Positions 8,285 through 16,994 of a stretch of DNA of 64,000 nucleotides are shown here, piece after piece (position 1 is the first letter of the stretch; every line of letters begins with the position of its first letter). Location: assembly GCF_023101685.1 (NCBI RefSeq), contig NZ_CP082164.1, positions 8,122,001 through 8,186,000 on the forward strand. Direction: 5' to 3'. This stretch comes from Bradyrhizobium sp. 186 (GTDB lineage: Bacteria; Pseudomonadota; Alphaproteobacteria; Rhizobiales; Xanthobacteraceae). The notes under the pieces are model-generated. The model was not told where the DNA came from. It ran no database searches and saw only the letters and a list, made by a program, of their open reading frames with translations. A program made the position numbers and the translations under genes.

Positions 8285-8446
8285 TCACGATGGGCGCTGC
8301 GTCTGACTCTGTCCAGCTGAAGCTGGCGTATAGGGCGCGTAGAGGCGGTATTTCACCGATCGCTTGTGGGAGCGCCAGGCCCTCACGCCATAGCCGCAAC
8401 AAAAGCCTGCCACGAAGATCGAAGATAAGACCAGAACTGGCAACAT
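8285..8446 (-). CDS. 53-residue single-pass membrane microprotein
   Basis: Translating the complement of 8285-8446 gives a 53-residue frame starting MLPVLVLSSIFVAGFC. It has one hydrophobic span of about 20 residues (PVLVLSSIFVAGFCCGYGV) followed by a basic segment RAWRSHKRSVKYR and a Ser/Thr/Pro-rich tail. A span followed by positive charges is typical of small inner-membrane proteins with a cytoplasmic C-terminus. No clear ribosome-binding site was seen, so the call rests on composition. Function unknown. Confidence 0.45.
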   Translation of the reverse strand: MLPVLVLSSIFVAGFCCGYGVRAWRSHKRSVKYRLYAPYTPASAGQSQTQRPS

Positions 8447-9138
8447 CGGAATGTGTCCACATTTGCGGAACGTTCCTCCCGGGGCATTTCATCGTCTAGT
8501 TGTGGCGACTTCAAGGTCCAGTGTCGCTGAAAGTTTTGTCAGATCAAGATGAAGCTTGTGCAGCCGGTTGCATGAAGATTAGTCGCCCGCAAAAAGCAGC
8601 AGGCTGATCCGGCCGTCATGCCGCAATTGATTTGTTGAAAGAGTGACATCGGCGAGGCATTCGGGTCGAAGCGCGCGTTTCGACCATTCTACCGCTCGAC
8701 CTGGTGCCGAACCCTCTGTTCGTGACCAGATCAAGATCGATCGCGGGCTTCGATCCGCGCTTGTTCCTCGGACGTGCGCAAGCTCGAACGCGAGCTCGGC
8801 AGGCGCACGCCCGCGCGAATCTTGGGAGCGGCGACGCGTTGGTGCTGCGACGTCCGGAAATCACAACGGGACATTCTCGACTGCGGCCATCAACACGCCC
8901 AAACTGGACTCGGTGAGCGGAGATCTCCGTGATTATACGGATGCAGACTCGCGATCCTGCCCCGGTAAGGTTGAGCGGTTAGCTTAATCCGCGTTGTTTG
9001 TTGCGAAGTCTCACCGATCGCTTATCCATCGCCTCACCGGGCTCCCCCAGGCCCGGCCCCACCCAAGCAAAGCCGTCGAGCGAACATGGGTCCGCTTGGC
9101 GGCTTTGTCTTTGTGTCGACGAGAGGATGATTTCAGTT
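8447..9138. other. Gene-poor stretch
   Basis: Several short frames cross this 690-bp region on both strands, but none combines a ribosome-binding site, normal composition and a recognisable domain. The part 8700-8900 is Arg/Ala-rich in all frames and may be decayed coding sequence. No tRNA, inverted repeat or IS end was found. Confidence 0.4.
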
Positions 9139-9312
9139 ATGGCGCGCAGGCCCTGGTCGTTCAAGGAAGACCGCCGGCTGATGGAGTTGGCCAAGTCTTC
9201 GACTTCGCTGGAAGAGGCGGCGAAACAGCTCGGGCGCTCGCCCGATGCGATCAAGCGCATGGCCTTGCGGCTTGGTCTTTCGTTGAAACCGAGGACGGGT
9301 AAGAAGGCCTAG
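9139..9312 (+). CDS. SANT/Myb-like small DNA-binding protein
   Basis: A 57-residue protein, MARRPWSFKEDRRLMELAKS onward, with the layout of a SANT/Myb-like domain: a Trp at the start of helix 1 (PWSFKEDRRLMELA), a second helix SLEEAAKQLGRS, and a third (recognition) helix PDAIKRMALRLGLS followed by a basic tail KPRTGKKA. GAGAGG lies 12 nt upstream. An in-frame ATG at 9127 is an alternative start. Likely binds DNA; target unknown. Confidence 0.6.
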   Translation: MARRPWSFKEDRRLMELAKSSTSLEEAAKQLGRSPDAIKRMALRLGLSLKPRTGKKA

Positions 9313-9433
9313 AATCGGAAGCGATGCGTCGAGAACGGCAGCATTCCGCCTGCGCTCGGGCGCAGCCCGCGATCCCGTGCTGCGGTGATCTGCGAACGAT
9401 CTCGTGATGACGGCGAACAGGTCCTCATGCACG

Positions 9434-9979
9434 CTAGAGGATCAGAAGCCCCCTCGCAGATGCCTGAGCCAGCACACCCAAATGGGTCTGCTCGCCGAAC
9501 TCGCCTGACAAGACGAGGCTATGAAGTTCATCCGTTGAGACAGAGCTGACCTGGACACCTGGCTCTTCGACAAATCCGGGCGCGCGATCGCCAGTCCTGA
9601 CGACGAACGAAAGAGTCGTATTGCTGATCCGACTGGAGCAGGTCGCGCCTTTGCCGATGAGTTCGATGCTCATCGTGGGATAGCCGGTCTCTTCCAGGAG
9701 CTCGCGCTTGGCGGTCTCGAGCGGATCTTCGTTTGGATCGACCATGCCGGCGGGTAGTTCCAGGGAGAAGCGCTCGATCGCCGGACGATATTGACGCACC
9801 AGGAGCACACGCGAGTCCGGCGTAATGGCCAGGACGGCCACATAGTCCGGCTGCGCAATCGCATAATAGGTCTCAACGGAAGACTCCGCAGAGAGTCTCA
9901 CATCCCGAGCGATGACCTCGAGCCAGGGTGAGACCATCGTACGCTCAGCCTTCAGGATTTTCGGCACTTCCCGGACCAT
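9434..9979 (-). CDS. Nudix hydrolase, probably ADP-ribose pyrophosphatase-like
   Basis: A 181-residue protein with a complete Nudix box, G78 through Y100 (G-x5-E-x7-RELLEE-x-GY), which binds the catalytic metal. The preceding strand VLLVRQYRPAIERFSLELPAG matches the ADP-ribose pyrophosphatase branch. It hydrolyses nucleoside diphosphates linked to another moiety, so ADP-sugars are the likely but unproven substrate. The C-terminal third diverges from typical members. It is divergent from the VanZ-like gene, with about 220 bp between the two start codons. Confidence 0.85.
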   Translation of the reverse strand: MVREVPKILKAERTMVSPWLEVIARDVRLSAESSVETYYAIAQPDYVAVLAITPDSRVLLVRQYRPAIERFSLELPAGMVDPNEDPLETAKRELLEETGYPTMSIELIGKGATCSSRISNTTLSFVVRTGDRAPGFVEEPGVQVSSVSTDELHSLVLSGEFGEQTHLGVLAQASARGLLIL

Positions 9980-10200
9980 CCAGACAAGTCTCCTTCGTTG
10001 GACGCTGCTTACAGACCGTGTGACGTTTCAGGCGTGAGGCCGCGGGAGCGGTGTTGTGTCGCCTGACCGAATTCGAGCGTTCACCGCGACAGCCGCCCAT
10101 CCGCCAAAGGCCTCCGCTCCAGCGCCCTGCTGGGAGCGAGCACTTTAACGATATTCTCGTCTTTCGAAGCGAACCGCCCCTCGACCGGCTATGCTGGGCA

Positions 10201-10566
10201 ATGCGCCGAAATCACCTGTTCGTAGCCGCGGGAATCTGCCTCGCCCTCATCGCCTACGCCACCTTGGCGAGGCTTGCGGGGAGGCCGGCGCTCATGGGTC
10301 ATCACGAGGCCTATTGGGTCGTTGTGATCGAGCGCTTCAGCGCCTATGGCCTGTTGGGCTTTCTTCTGTCCTTCCTGCTGCCCGGACGGCTCGCTTTGGC
10401 CTGCTCGCTTGTCGTCGCCGTCGCAATGGGGCTGGAGCTCCTGCAGGCGCTCACACCCGATCGTGATCCGGGCTTTTTGGATGTGCTGCAGAAAGCGGCA
10501 GGCGGCACCGTCGGTGTGATCCTCGCCCAGACGATTCTGGCCTTCATACCCAGACCCCCATCCTGA
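10201..10566 (+). CDS. VanZ-like membrane protein
   Basis: From ATG 10201 the product is 121 residues with four predicted membrane spans: near 5-25 (LFVAAGICLALIAYATL), 43-62 (ERFSAYGLLGFLLSFLLP), 66-83 (LALACSLVVAVAMGLELLQ) and 98-116. Motifs ERFSAYGLLGF, ELLQ and a short DRDPGFLDVLQKAAGG loop match the VanZ-like family of small integral membrane proteins. Role in the cell is unclear; distant relatives affect glycopeptide resistance. The longer upstream frame lacks membrane character, so it was trimmed. Confidence 0.75.
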   Translation: MRRNHLFVAAGICLALIAYATLARLAGRPALMGHHEAYWVVVIERFSAYGLLGFLLSFLLPGRLALACSLVVAVAMGLELLQALTPDRDPGFLDVLQKAAGGTVGVILAQTILAFIPRPPS

Positions 10567-10583
10567 AGCCAGCGGGCGGCGGA

Positions 10584-10868
10584 TCAAGCCGATCCGCGCC
10601 TGCCAAGGAACTCGTTCGGCGTCAGGAGCTCTGCCATCTGCCGATGCGTGGCCTGGAGCGCCTCGATGGTGCTATCCAGATCAAAATCGGCCTCGCGGAC
10701 AGACGCGAAGAATTTGGCCGTTAGCGCCAGATCGAGTTTAACGCGGGTTGCCCCATCGCGGCTTTTGCGACGGTCAAGCGACAAATGGATGGCCCGCATT
10801 CTGGCTTCTGCGGGCGTGCACTCACTAAGTGCCGCCAGTTCGTCATACGTCATCCAGATCTGTGGCAT
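10584..10868 (-). CDS. Hypothetical cytoplasmic protein
   Basis: A 94-residue protein beginning MPQIWMTYDELAALSECTPAEARMRAIHLSLDRRKSRDG. The N-terminal half looks like a small helix-turn-helix or DNA-binding fold (YDELAALSECTPAEARMRAIHL, then a basic RRKSRDGATRVKL hairpin). The C-terminal half is a helix. No known family is named. It is convergent with the VanZ-like gene, 17 bp apart. Confidence 0.55.
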   Translation of the reverse strand: MPQIWMTYDELAALSECTPAEARMRAIHLSLDRRKSRDGATRVKLDLALTAKFFASVREADFDLDSTIEALQATHRQMAELLTPNEFLGRRGSA

Positions 10869-11398
10869 GTTCCAGTCCGTCCTTTACACGAACATCAACC
10901 TAATTCTCGTGCCTAAAGGTACGGTTGCTGCGACGCAGTCGCAAACCGTTTTCGTACCAACAGGGTCAACGCAAGGCTAAGACAAAGACCTTTGACACGA
11001 GCGGATTACGAGACCGAGAGGTCAGGGCTTTTCGGAATTGCCTTTCACGGCTGCACGTCTGGGTCCCGTCGCGAGCGCATCTCAGTACGGTAGGATCGAC
11101 GTCAAATCGAACCGCGGGTAATCCCGCCATTTCCGCATCGGCATGAGCGCACCCGGCGCACCGCTAAATCTTGATTTTGTGAGCTGAAGACCTCGGGCGG
11201 CCAGAACGACAAGCGTACTAAGACACTACCAGGTTGCGTACAGCGAAGATCGCTCTATGCTACCCAGATCGATCCACTGGTAGTTTAGGGGCAATCACAT
11301 TGGAACAGGTCACTCCGACAGCCTTCCCTTTGAGTCATGTCATCTCCGGGACAGCCGCTCGGCATTCTCTGACCTTCTCCACGGCGCTTGGCCGACGT
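10869..11398. other. Intergenic stretch without supported genes
   Basis: About 530 bp. Two short plus-strand frames (10925-11146 and the upstream part of the frame opening at 11234) have no ribosome-binding site or domain. No tRNA-like fold, IS end or long inverted repeat is evident. Promoters for the small membrane gene and galE presumably lie in the last 150 bp. Confidence 0.4.
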
Positions 11399-11515
11399 AT
11401 GGCCCGGCTTCGCCGCAAAGGCCCCGAATGGCTCACGATTGCACTCCTGGTGCTTTGTGCCGATTTGTTGCTGGCGGCGGTTGCCTGGATGATTGTTGAT
11501 TTCGCTTTGAGGTAA
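11399..11515 (+). CDS. 38-residue membrane microprotein upstream of galE
   Basis: From ATG 11399 the frame gives MARLRRKGPEWLTIALLVLC and continues to DFALR. It is a basic N-terminus followed by one strong membrane span (WLTIALLVLCADLLLAAVAWMIV). The stop lies six bases before the galE ATG, so the two may be co-transcribed. A TTG at 11299 is an upstream alternative. The positive-inside layout supports a genuine small inner-membrane protein; function unknown. Confidence 0.45.
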   Translation: MARLRRKGPEWLTIALLVLCADLLLAAVAWMIVDFALR

Positions 11516-11521
11516 GCAGGC

Positions 11522-12514
11522 ATGACCAACGGACCAACTATCCTCGTCACAGGGGGCGCGGGCTATATCGGCTCGCATGCCTGCCGCGCGCTGTCCGCCG
11601 CCGGCTACCAGCCCGTCGTCTATGACAATCTCTCGACAGGTCATCGCAGCTTCGTTGCCGGCCCACTGGTGACCGGCGATCTGCTCGACGGCGCGACGCT
11701 GGCGCGCGCCTTCGCCGATTACAAGGTCACGGCGGTGATGCATTTCGCGGCGGCGAGCCTCGTCGGCGAGTCCATGACCGACCCGCAGAAATACTACATC
11801 AACAATCTGCAGGGCACGCTGTCGCTGTTGCAGGCGATGCGCAACGCAGGTTGCCAGCGTATCGTGTTCTCCTCGACCGGCGCCGTCTACGGCAACGCCG
11901 ATTCCAAGGAACTGCCGGAGGATTTTCCCTGCGCGCCGATCAACCCCTATGGCGCATCGAAGTGGATGATCGAGCGCATGCTGGCCGATTACCGCGCCGC
12001 CTACGGCTTCGGCGCTTTCTGCCTGCGCTATTTCAACGCCAGCGGTGCCGATCCGGCCGGCGGCATCGGCGAGTTGCGTGACAACGAAACCCATCTCATT
12101 CCGCGCGCCATGATGGCCTTGCAGGGTCACGTCGACTTTGCCGTGTTCGGCGACGACTACGACACGCCCGACGGCACCGCGATCCGCGACTACATCCATG
12201 TCACCGATCTCGCCGCGGCGCATGTCGCGGCGCTGAAACTGCTGGAACAGGGACATGCCGGCGGCAGCTTCAATCTCGGCACCGGCTCCGGCTTTTCGGT
12301 GCGCGAGATTCTGACCGCCATCAGGCAGGAGACCGGGCGCGAGGTACCCCACACCATCAAGCCGCGCCGCGCCGGCGACCCCACCTATCTGGTCGCCGAC
12401 CCCTCCGCTGCGCGAAAGGTGCTGAACTTCGTGCCGCGCCATTCCGACCTGCCGAGCGTGATCCGCACCGCCTGGGCCTGGCACCAGAAGGCGCATCCGC
12501 TCAAGCGGGCCTGA
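11522..12514 (+). CDS. galE: UDP-glucose 4-epimerase
   Basis: A 330-residue extended short-chain dehydrogenase interconverting UDP-glucose and UDP-galactose for exopolysaccharide and LPS sugars. Visible: the NAD-binding Rossmann motif TGGAGYIGSH at residues 10-19, the catalytic YxxxK in NPYGASKWMIE, the Ser/Thr of the triad in SSTGAVYG, and family signatures LRYFNASGADPAG and RDYIHVTDLA. Full family length. It sits a few bases after a 38-residue membrane ORF. No other polysaccharide genes are adjacent. Confidence 0.93.
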   Translation: MTNGPTILVTGGAGYIGSHACRALSAAGYQPVVYDNLSTGHRSFVAGPLVTGDLLDGATLARAFADYKVTAVMHFAAASLVGESMTDPQKYYINNLQGTLSLLQAMRNAGCQRIVFSSTGAVYGNADSKELPEDFPCAPINPYGASKWMIERMLADYRAAYGFGAFCLRYFNASGADPAGGIGELRDNETHLIPRAMMALQGHVDFAVFGDDYDTPDGTAIRDYIHVTDLAAAHVAALKLLEQGHAGGSFNLGTGSGFSVREILTAIRQETGREVPHTIKPRRAGDPTYLVADPSAARKVLNFVPRHSDLPSVIRTAWAWHQKAHPLKRA

Positions 12515-12553
12515 CAACGTCATCGACGTCAATCAGAGCGCGTGACGAGTGTC

Positions 12554-13021
12554 CTATGGTCGATTCCGTTCTGACCCAAGCGTTCCCGGCACGAACGGAT
12601 GGCGCGGCCGCGAACGGCTGTCGAGGCCCTTGGGCAGCTTGTCGGCGTTGAGCTTCACGACCGCGCCTCCGGCGTCGGCGGCCGGCACGTCTTCCCGGCT
12701 GTAGATCAGCGTCGCCTCGAACTTCACATCGGGCACTTCCTTGGCCGTCCCCGCGCACGTCGCAACCGAGCCGTTGCACACACCTGAAAGATTGACCTCG
12801 ACCTCGTCCGGCCCGAACACGCTCGGCGGGCCGTCGGCATGCCGGTACACGGTCAGGACGGCCGAGAAGTGCAGCTCATCGACACGATAGGAACCGCCAT
12901 AGGTGAAGAAGCTGTCGCTGCCCGAGATCCGGCCCTCGGTCAGATACACGAGGCCGGTGCCCTGACCATGCGGGGTCCTGAACCAGGCAGCGTATTTGCC
13001 GTCTCTCAGCATGAAAAACAT
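12554..13021 (-). CDS. GrlR-family regulatory protein
   Basis: A 155-residue protein. The first 105 residues (MFFMLRDGKYAAWFRTPHG, GTGLVYLTEGRISGSDSFFTYGGSY, FGPDEVEVNLSG) form the beta-barrel-like domain of GrlR-type proteins, named after the repressor of the enteropathogen LEE regulator. Rhizobial homologues are common outside secretion loci and are of unknown function. Here it carries an extra C-terminal extension of about 45 residues (AADAGGAVVKLNADKLP through SERNRP) that looks disordered. No type III secretion genes are nearby. Confidence 0.7.
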   Translation of the reverse strand: MFFMLRDGKYAAWFRTPHGQGTGLVYLTEGRISGSDSFFTYGGSYRVDELHFSAVLTVYRHADGPPSVFGPDEVEVNLSGVCNGSVATCAGTAKEVPDVKFEATLIYSREDVPAADAGGAVVKLNADKLPKGLDSRSRPRHPFVPGTLGSERNRP

Positions 13022-13165
13022 CCGTCGTGAAATTCATCCGTATTTGCGACGAACTCTAGGGCGCGACAATGACCGATGCAGTGAGCATTCCGCTACGGTT
13101 AACGCCCCGCAAAGCCAACCCGTCAAATTGCTGCCCGACGCGCCAGGCGACGCCGGCGGCCGGCG

Positions 13166-14887
13166 TCAAAACAATTCTATGCCGTCATCGGCGGTCTCGA
13201 CCGCCTCGACCCGGCGCGTAGCGGCGATCGACGCAAGCCCAAGCGTTTGCAAAAATTCCCGGTGGACGTCCCGCTCGCGCGCCATCGTGTAGTGCGCGAA
13301 GAGATCGTCGAGCATCGCCTCGTCGTGCGGTTGCAGCCGCTGCACGCCCGCGCTCGCGGTCTCGAGGCGCGCGGCGACCGCAGGCAATGCCGCGGAGCCC
13401 TCGCCGAGCGTGGTCATCAGGCCTTGCGCCGAATTCATCAAGCCTTCGAATTCCGCGCCCTCGTCGATCAGCCGGCTCATCAGCCTGCCGAGCCGTTCGT
13501 TGCCGGCCTCGACCTCGCGCAGCGCCTGGAGTATCTGCGGCTCGAGCTTGGCGAGCTGCGTGGGATCGCCCTGCACGCGGAGCTCCTTCAGCTCGTTGGC
13601 CGACCGTTCGATGCCGTCAAGCACGGGCCTCAAGCGCCCTGCGCCCGCCGAGACATGGTCGGCGGTCGCCTTGAGCTCGTTGGCGATGACCACGAAGGCG
13701 CTGCCACGGCTGCCGAGATGGCTGGCCTTGAGGCCGGCATTCATCCCGATCAGGGTGATGTCGACCGTGGCCTCGGCGAGCCCGGCGATCGCCTCGCGGA
13801 ACTTCGCCAGCGTCTCCTCGACGATCGCGAGCGCATCGTCGACCGAGCGGCCTGCGCCCTCGCAGGTGGCGATCAAGATCGAGGCCTGCGCCAGCGTATG
13901 CTTGATGCGCGCCAGGAACGACGACGAGCCGCCATCCTCGGCGCCGAACAGCGAGCGGCCGTGACTGACGACATTGCCCGCATCATTCAGGATCGCCGTC
14001 AGAGTGCGAACGATCTGGCCGATGTCGCCGCCAAACTCGCGCTGGGCGTCCCTGAGCTGGGTTGCCTGCAACTGGCAGACCGCGCGCGCGCCGTCGTCGC
14101 TCGCGACCGGTTCCGGAACGAGGCCAGGGCCGGATCCGGACGCGAGGCCAAGGCCGTGACAGACATGCTCGAGGCGTTGGCGCGTGCTGTCGCCGGCCTG
14201 CAAGGAGATGATCGCGCTGCCCACCGCTTCGGCGATCTTCCTGGTGCTGGAGCTCGCGAGGTCGGCGAGATGGCTGCTCTTGCTGCGCTGGTCACGCAAT
14301 CCGGAATAGGCCGCGCCGAGTTCGGCGCTCTCCGACACCAGTTGATCCCGGTAACGGCTCTCGAATTCCTTCTGCCGGCCGGACGCGGTGGCGACCGCCT
14401 CCGACAGCCGTTGCTGATCCCGTGCGCACCCTTCGATCGACCGCTGCACGGCCTTGCCGAGATCGTAGGCCTCCTGCGTGAAGGCGAGAAAGCCCTCGCG
14501 ATCGACGTCGAGCGAAGCGGCCTCGATCCGGGCGGAGCGCGCGATGATGGTGATCATCTGGATGTGCTTAAACAGCGGCTTGAGCAGCGAGGACGCCTCC
14601 GCTGTGCTCTTGCCGATCGCCGCGAGCAGGGCGCTCTCGGCCGGCAGCGCCTGCGCCAGCTCGCTCAGCTGCGCGGCGATCTCCTGCAACGCGGTCGCGG
14701 CCCCCTCGATCTCGGCGCCCGATAGTTCCTCGGAGAGCGTCGCAAGACCCTGGTTCAGTTCCTTGAAGATGATGTGGCCGCGACCGAGCTGGTGACCAAC
14801 GCGCGCGAAAACATCCTCGATACGCGACGAGACGTCCTCGATCGCGGCAATCGCCTCCGTGAGCATGCTGGCAGGAACGGCGGACAT
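13166..14887 (-). CDS. Soluble MCP-like coiled-coil protein at the end of the che operon
   Basis: About 573 residues from ATG 14887, five bases after the cheB stop. No membrane span or periplasmic domain is seen; nearly the whole chain is long amphipathic helix. Around residues 375-425 it has the methyl-accepting signalling-tip pattern in a diverged form (LIGMNAGLKASHLGSRGSAFVVIANELK against the canonical [24 protein letters not shown]). It is therefore probably a cytoplasmic relative of chemoreceptors, possibly interacting with CheA/CheW or CheB/CheR. Whether it can activate CheA is uncertain because key tip residues differ. Confidence 0.7.
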   Translation of the reverse strand: MSAVPASMLTEAIAAIEDVSSRIEDVFARVGHQLGRGHIIFKELNQGLATLSEELSGAEIEGAATALQEIAAQLSELAQALPAESALLAAIGKSTAEASSLLKPLFKHIQMITIIARSARIEAASLDVDREGFLAFTQEAYDLGKAVQRSIEGCARDQQRLSEAVATASGRQKEFESRYRDQLVSESAELGAAYSGLRDQRSKSSHLADLASSSTRKIAEAVGSAIISLQAGDSTRQRLEHVCHGLGLASGSGPGLVPEPVASDDGARAVCQLQATQLRDAQREFGGDIGQIVRTLTAILNDAGNVVSHGRSLFGAEDGGSSSFLARIKHTLAQASILIATCEGAGRSVDDALAIVEETLAKFREAIAGLAEATVDITLIGMNAGLKASHLGSRGSAFVVIANELKATADHVSAGAGRLRPVLDGIERSANELKELRVQGDPTQLAKLEPQILQALREVEAGNERLGRLMSRLIDEGAEFEGLMNSAQGLMTTLGEGSAALPAVAARLETASAGVQRLQPHDEAMLDDLFAHYTMARERDVHREFLQTLGLASIAATRRVEAVETADDGIELF

Positions 14888-14892
14888 TGCGA

Positions 14893-15984
14893 TCAACCCG
14901 CCACCGCTGCGTGCCCGGCCTGATACCAGTGCATGATCTCGCGCGGGATGTGGTGCAGCGACACGACCTTCTCGACGCCGCCATGGGCAATGGCTTCCTT
15001 CGGCATGCCGAACACCACGCAGCTTTCTTCATCCTGCGCTCGCGTGGAAGCGCCGAGCTTGCGCATCTCCAGCATCCCGCGCGCGCCGTCGTCGCCCATC
15101 CCGGTCATGATGACGCCGAGCGCATTAGCGCCGGCATGCTGGGCCGCCGAGCGGAACAGCACGTCGACCGACGGGCGATGTCGCGACACCGGCGGACCGT
15201 CCTTGATCGCGATCTGGTAGCGCAGGCCGATGCGCTGGAGCAGCATGTGACGGGCGCCCGGCGCGATATAGGCGCAGCCCGGCAAAACCGGCTCGCCGTC
15301 CTCGGCTTCCTTCACCCGCATCTGGCAGACACCGTCCAGACGCCTGGCAAACGCAGCGGTAAAGCCCGCCGGCATGTGCTGCACGATGAGGATGCCCGGG
15401 CAGCTTGCCGGCAGCATCTCCAGCACGTCGTTCAGCGCTTCCGTGCCTCCGGTGGAGGCGCCGATGCAGACGATGCCTTCTGTCGTCGGTCGCGACCGGC
15501 CCTGCACCGGCGGCGGGATGATTGCGTCGGCCGTCAGCTTCCTCTCGATCGCCCGCCGCTCCGCGCGCGGACGCACGCGCGCGCGCGCCGCCGACTTCAC
15601 GGATTCGCGCAGCCGCGTGGAACACTCGAGCAGCGCCTGCCGGGTGTCGATCTTCGGCTTCGGCACGATGTCGACGGCGCCGGCCTCGAACGCCTCGAAC
15701 ATCACATTCGAGCCCTCCTCCGTGAGGGAGGAGCAGATGATCACCGGGATCGGTCGCTGCGCCATGATCTTGCGCAGGAAGGTCATGCCGTCCATGCGCG
15801 GCATCTCGATGTCGAGAATGATGACGTCCGGGATTTCGCTCTGGAGGCGGCGCGCCGCCGCGAACGGATCCGAGGCCGTCCCCATCACCTCGATGTCGGG
15901 ATCTTCGTTGAGGATCGTCTGAAGGATTTGGCGCACCGACGCCGAATCGTCCACGATCAGTACGCGAACTTTCCCCTTCGGCAT
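14893..15984 (-). CDS. cheB: Protein-glutamate methylesterase/glutaminase CheB
   Basis: A 363-residue two-domain enzyme that removes methyl groups from chemoreceptors. The N-terminal receiver domain (residues 5-122) has the phospho-acceptor Asp58 in ILDIEMP. The C-terminal esterase carries the catalytic triad: Ser177 in GASTGG, His203 in QHMPAGF and Asp298/299 in GMGDDG. All are intact. It lies 17 bp downstream of cheR in the same operon and is presumably phosphorylated by the CheA encoded at 21623. The linker (residues 125-165) is Arg-rich. Confidence 0.95.
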   Translation of the reverse strand: MPKGKVRVLIVDDSASVRQILQTILNEDPDIEVMGTASDPFAAARRLQSEIPDVIILDIEMPRMDGMTFLRKIMAQRPIPVIICSSLTEEGSNVMFEAFEAGAVDIVPKPKIDTRQALLECSTRLRESVKSAARARVRPRAERRAIERKLTADAIIPPPVQGRSRPTTEGIVCIGASTGGTEALNDVLEMLPASCPGILIVQHMPAGFTAAFARRLDGVCQMRVKEAEDGEPVLPGCAYIAPGARHMLLQRIGLRYQIAIKDGPPVSRHRPSVDVLFRSAAQHAGANALGVIMTGMGDDGARGMLEMRKLGASTRAQDEESCVVFGMPKEAIAHGGVEKVVSLHHIPREIMHWYQAGHAAVAG

Positions 15985-16001
15985 TTTGCGCGGCGCTCCA
16001 A

Positions 16002-16856
16002 TCAGACCTGGAAAATGGTGGGCTGAACCTGCTTCAGACCCGGGACCGCACTGTGAATCATCGATTCCGAATGTCCGACCAGCAGATAGCCGCCGGGCCG
16101 CAAATGGCTGCAGAGCTGCTCGACGACCTTGCGCTGCGTCGGCTTGTCGAAATAGATCAGGACGTTGCGGCAGAAGATGATGTCGACATCCCGGTCGACG
16201 GGATAGGACTTATCCATGAGGTTCATCCGCATGAAATGCGTCATGCGCCGCAATTCCGGCGCCACCCGGAGCTCGCCGCGCGACTTATCGCGTGACGACA
16301 GGAAATATCTCTTCAGGAAATCCTCGGGCACGGGCGCCAGCACGTCGCGGGTGTAGATCGCGGTCTTGGCGAGGCGCAGCACAGCGGTCGAGATGTCGGT
16401 CCCGAGGATACGATACTGAAACCGTGATCCGGCCCGCGTCATGTCGTCGAGCACCATGGCCGTCGTGTAGGCCTCCATGCCGGTGGAGCTGGCCGAGCTC
16501 CAGATCTTCAGGTTCGCGGTCCTGCGTCCGTGCGATTTGAGCAGAGCCGGGATCGCGACGTCCCGCATGAAGGTGAAATGCTGCGGCTCGCGGAAGAAGT
16601 CGGTCTTGTTGGTGGTCACCACGTCGATGAGATGGGTGAGCTCGGTGTCGAAATGATCCGCCACGAACAGGTTGTCGACATACTCGTTGAGATCGGAAAA
16701 ATTCAGCGCGCGCACGCGCTTGTGCAACCGTCCCTCGAGCATCAGCCGCTTGCCCTGCGGCAACTTGATGCCGACCTGGCCCTCGATCAGCTCGGCAATG
16801 GTCCGAAAGTGACGGTCCGACAGATGCACGGCGGTATCATGCACGGCAGGCATCAT
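16002..16856 (-). CDS. cheR: Chemotaxis methyltransferase CheR
   Basis: A 284-residue S-adenosylmethionine-dependent methyltransferase acting on receptor glutamates. The N-terminal helical subdomain ([21 protein letters not shown]) and the signature [12 protein letters not shown] are clear, followed by the SAM-binding region ([16 protein letters not shown], in place of the usual SAGCSTGEE) and [13 protein letters not shown]. The start is one of two adjacent ATGs. It has no C-terminal receptor-tethering peptide-binding extension. It opens the cheR-cheB pair, downstream of two mcp genes and a strong hairpin. Confidence 0.94.
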   Translation of the reverse strand: MMPAVHDTAVHLSDRHFRTIAELIEGQVGIKLPQGKRLMLEGRLHKRVRALNFSDLNEYVDNLFVADHFDTELTHLIDVVTTNKTDFFREPQHFTFMRDVAIPALLKSHGRRTANLKIWSSASSTGMEAYTTAMVLDDMTRAGSRFQYRILGTDISTAVLRLAKTAIYTRDVLAPVPEDFLKRYFLSSRDKSRGELRVAPELRRMTHFMRMNLMDKSYPVDRDVDIIFCRNVLIYFDKPTQRKVVEQLCSHLRPGGYLLVGHSESMIHSAVPGLKQVQPTIFQV

Positions 16857-16953
16857 GGTTGCCTGCCCGAGCCCGGGATGGCCGCCTGCATCGCATATCG
16901 GGCCATACGGGCCATCTTGATTCCTACACTTTTACTAAAACCGCTGAAGACGG

Positions 16954-16982
16954 ATCGGCCCGCCTGTGAAGGGCGGGCCGAT
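16954..16982 (-). terminator. Perfect 11-bp hairpin between mcp and cheR
   Basis: ATCGGCCCGCC (16954-16964), loop TGTGAAG, GGCGGGCCGAT (16972-16982). It lies 12 bp past the mcp stop on the minus strand. A TTTT follows only 20 nt later, so it may attenuate or protect the transcript rather than fully terminate. Confidence 0.55.
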
Positions 16983-16994
16983 GCCTCAAAGGTC

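Noticed and set aside
8616..9000. Overlapping short frames between 8.6 and 9.0 kb
   Set aside because: Arg-rich in every frame, no ribosome-binding site or family; at most decayed sequence.
11285..12532. 415-residue minus-strand frame
   Set aside because: Antisense of galE; no start signal or domain.
12554..13021. Type III secretion context for the GrlR-like gene
   Set aside because: No secretion, effector or GrlA-like genes lie nearby; the homology is to a widespread rhizobial family of unknown role.
13247..14725. 492-residue plus-strand frame
   Set aside because: Antisense of the soluble MCP-like gene, which has clear coding logic.
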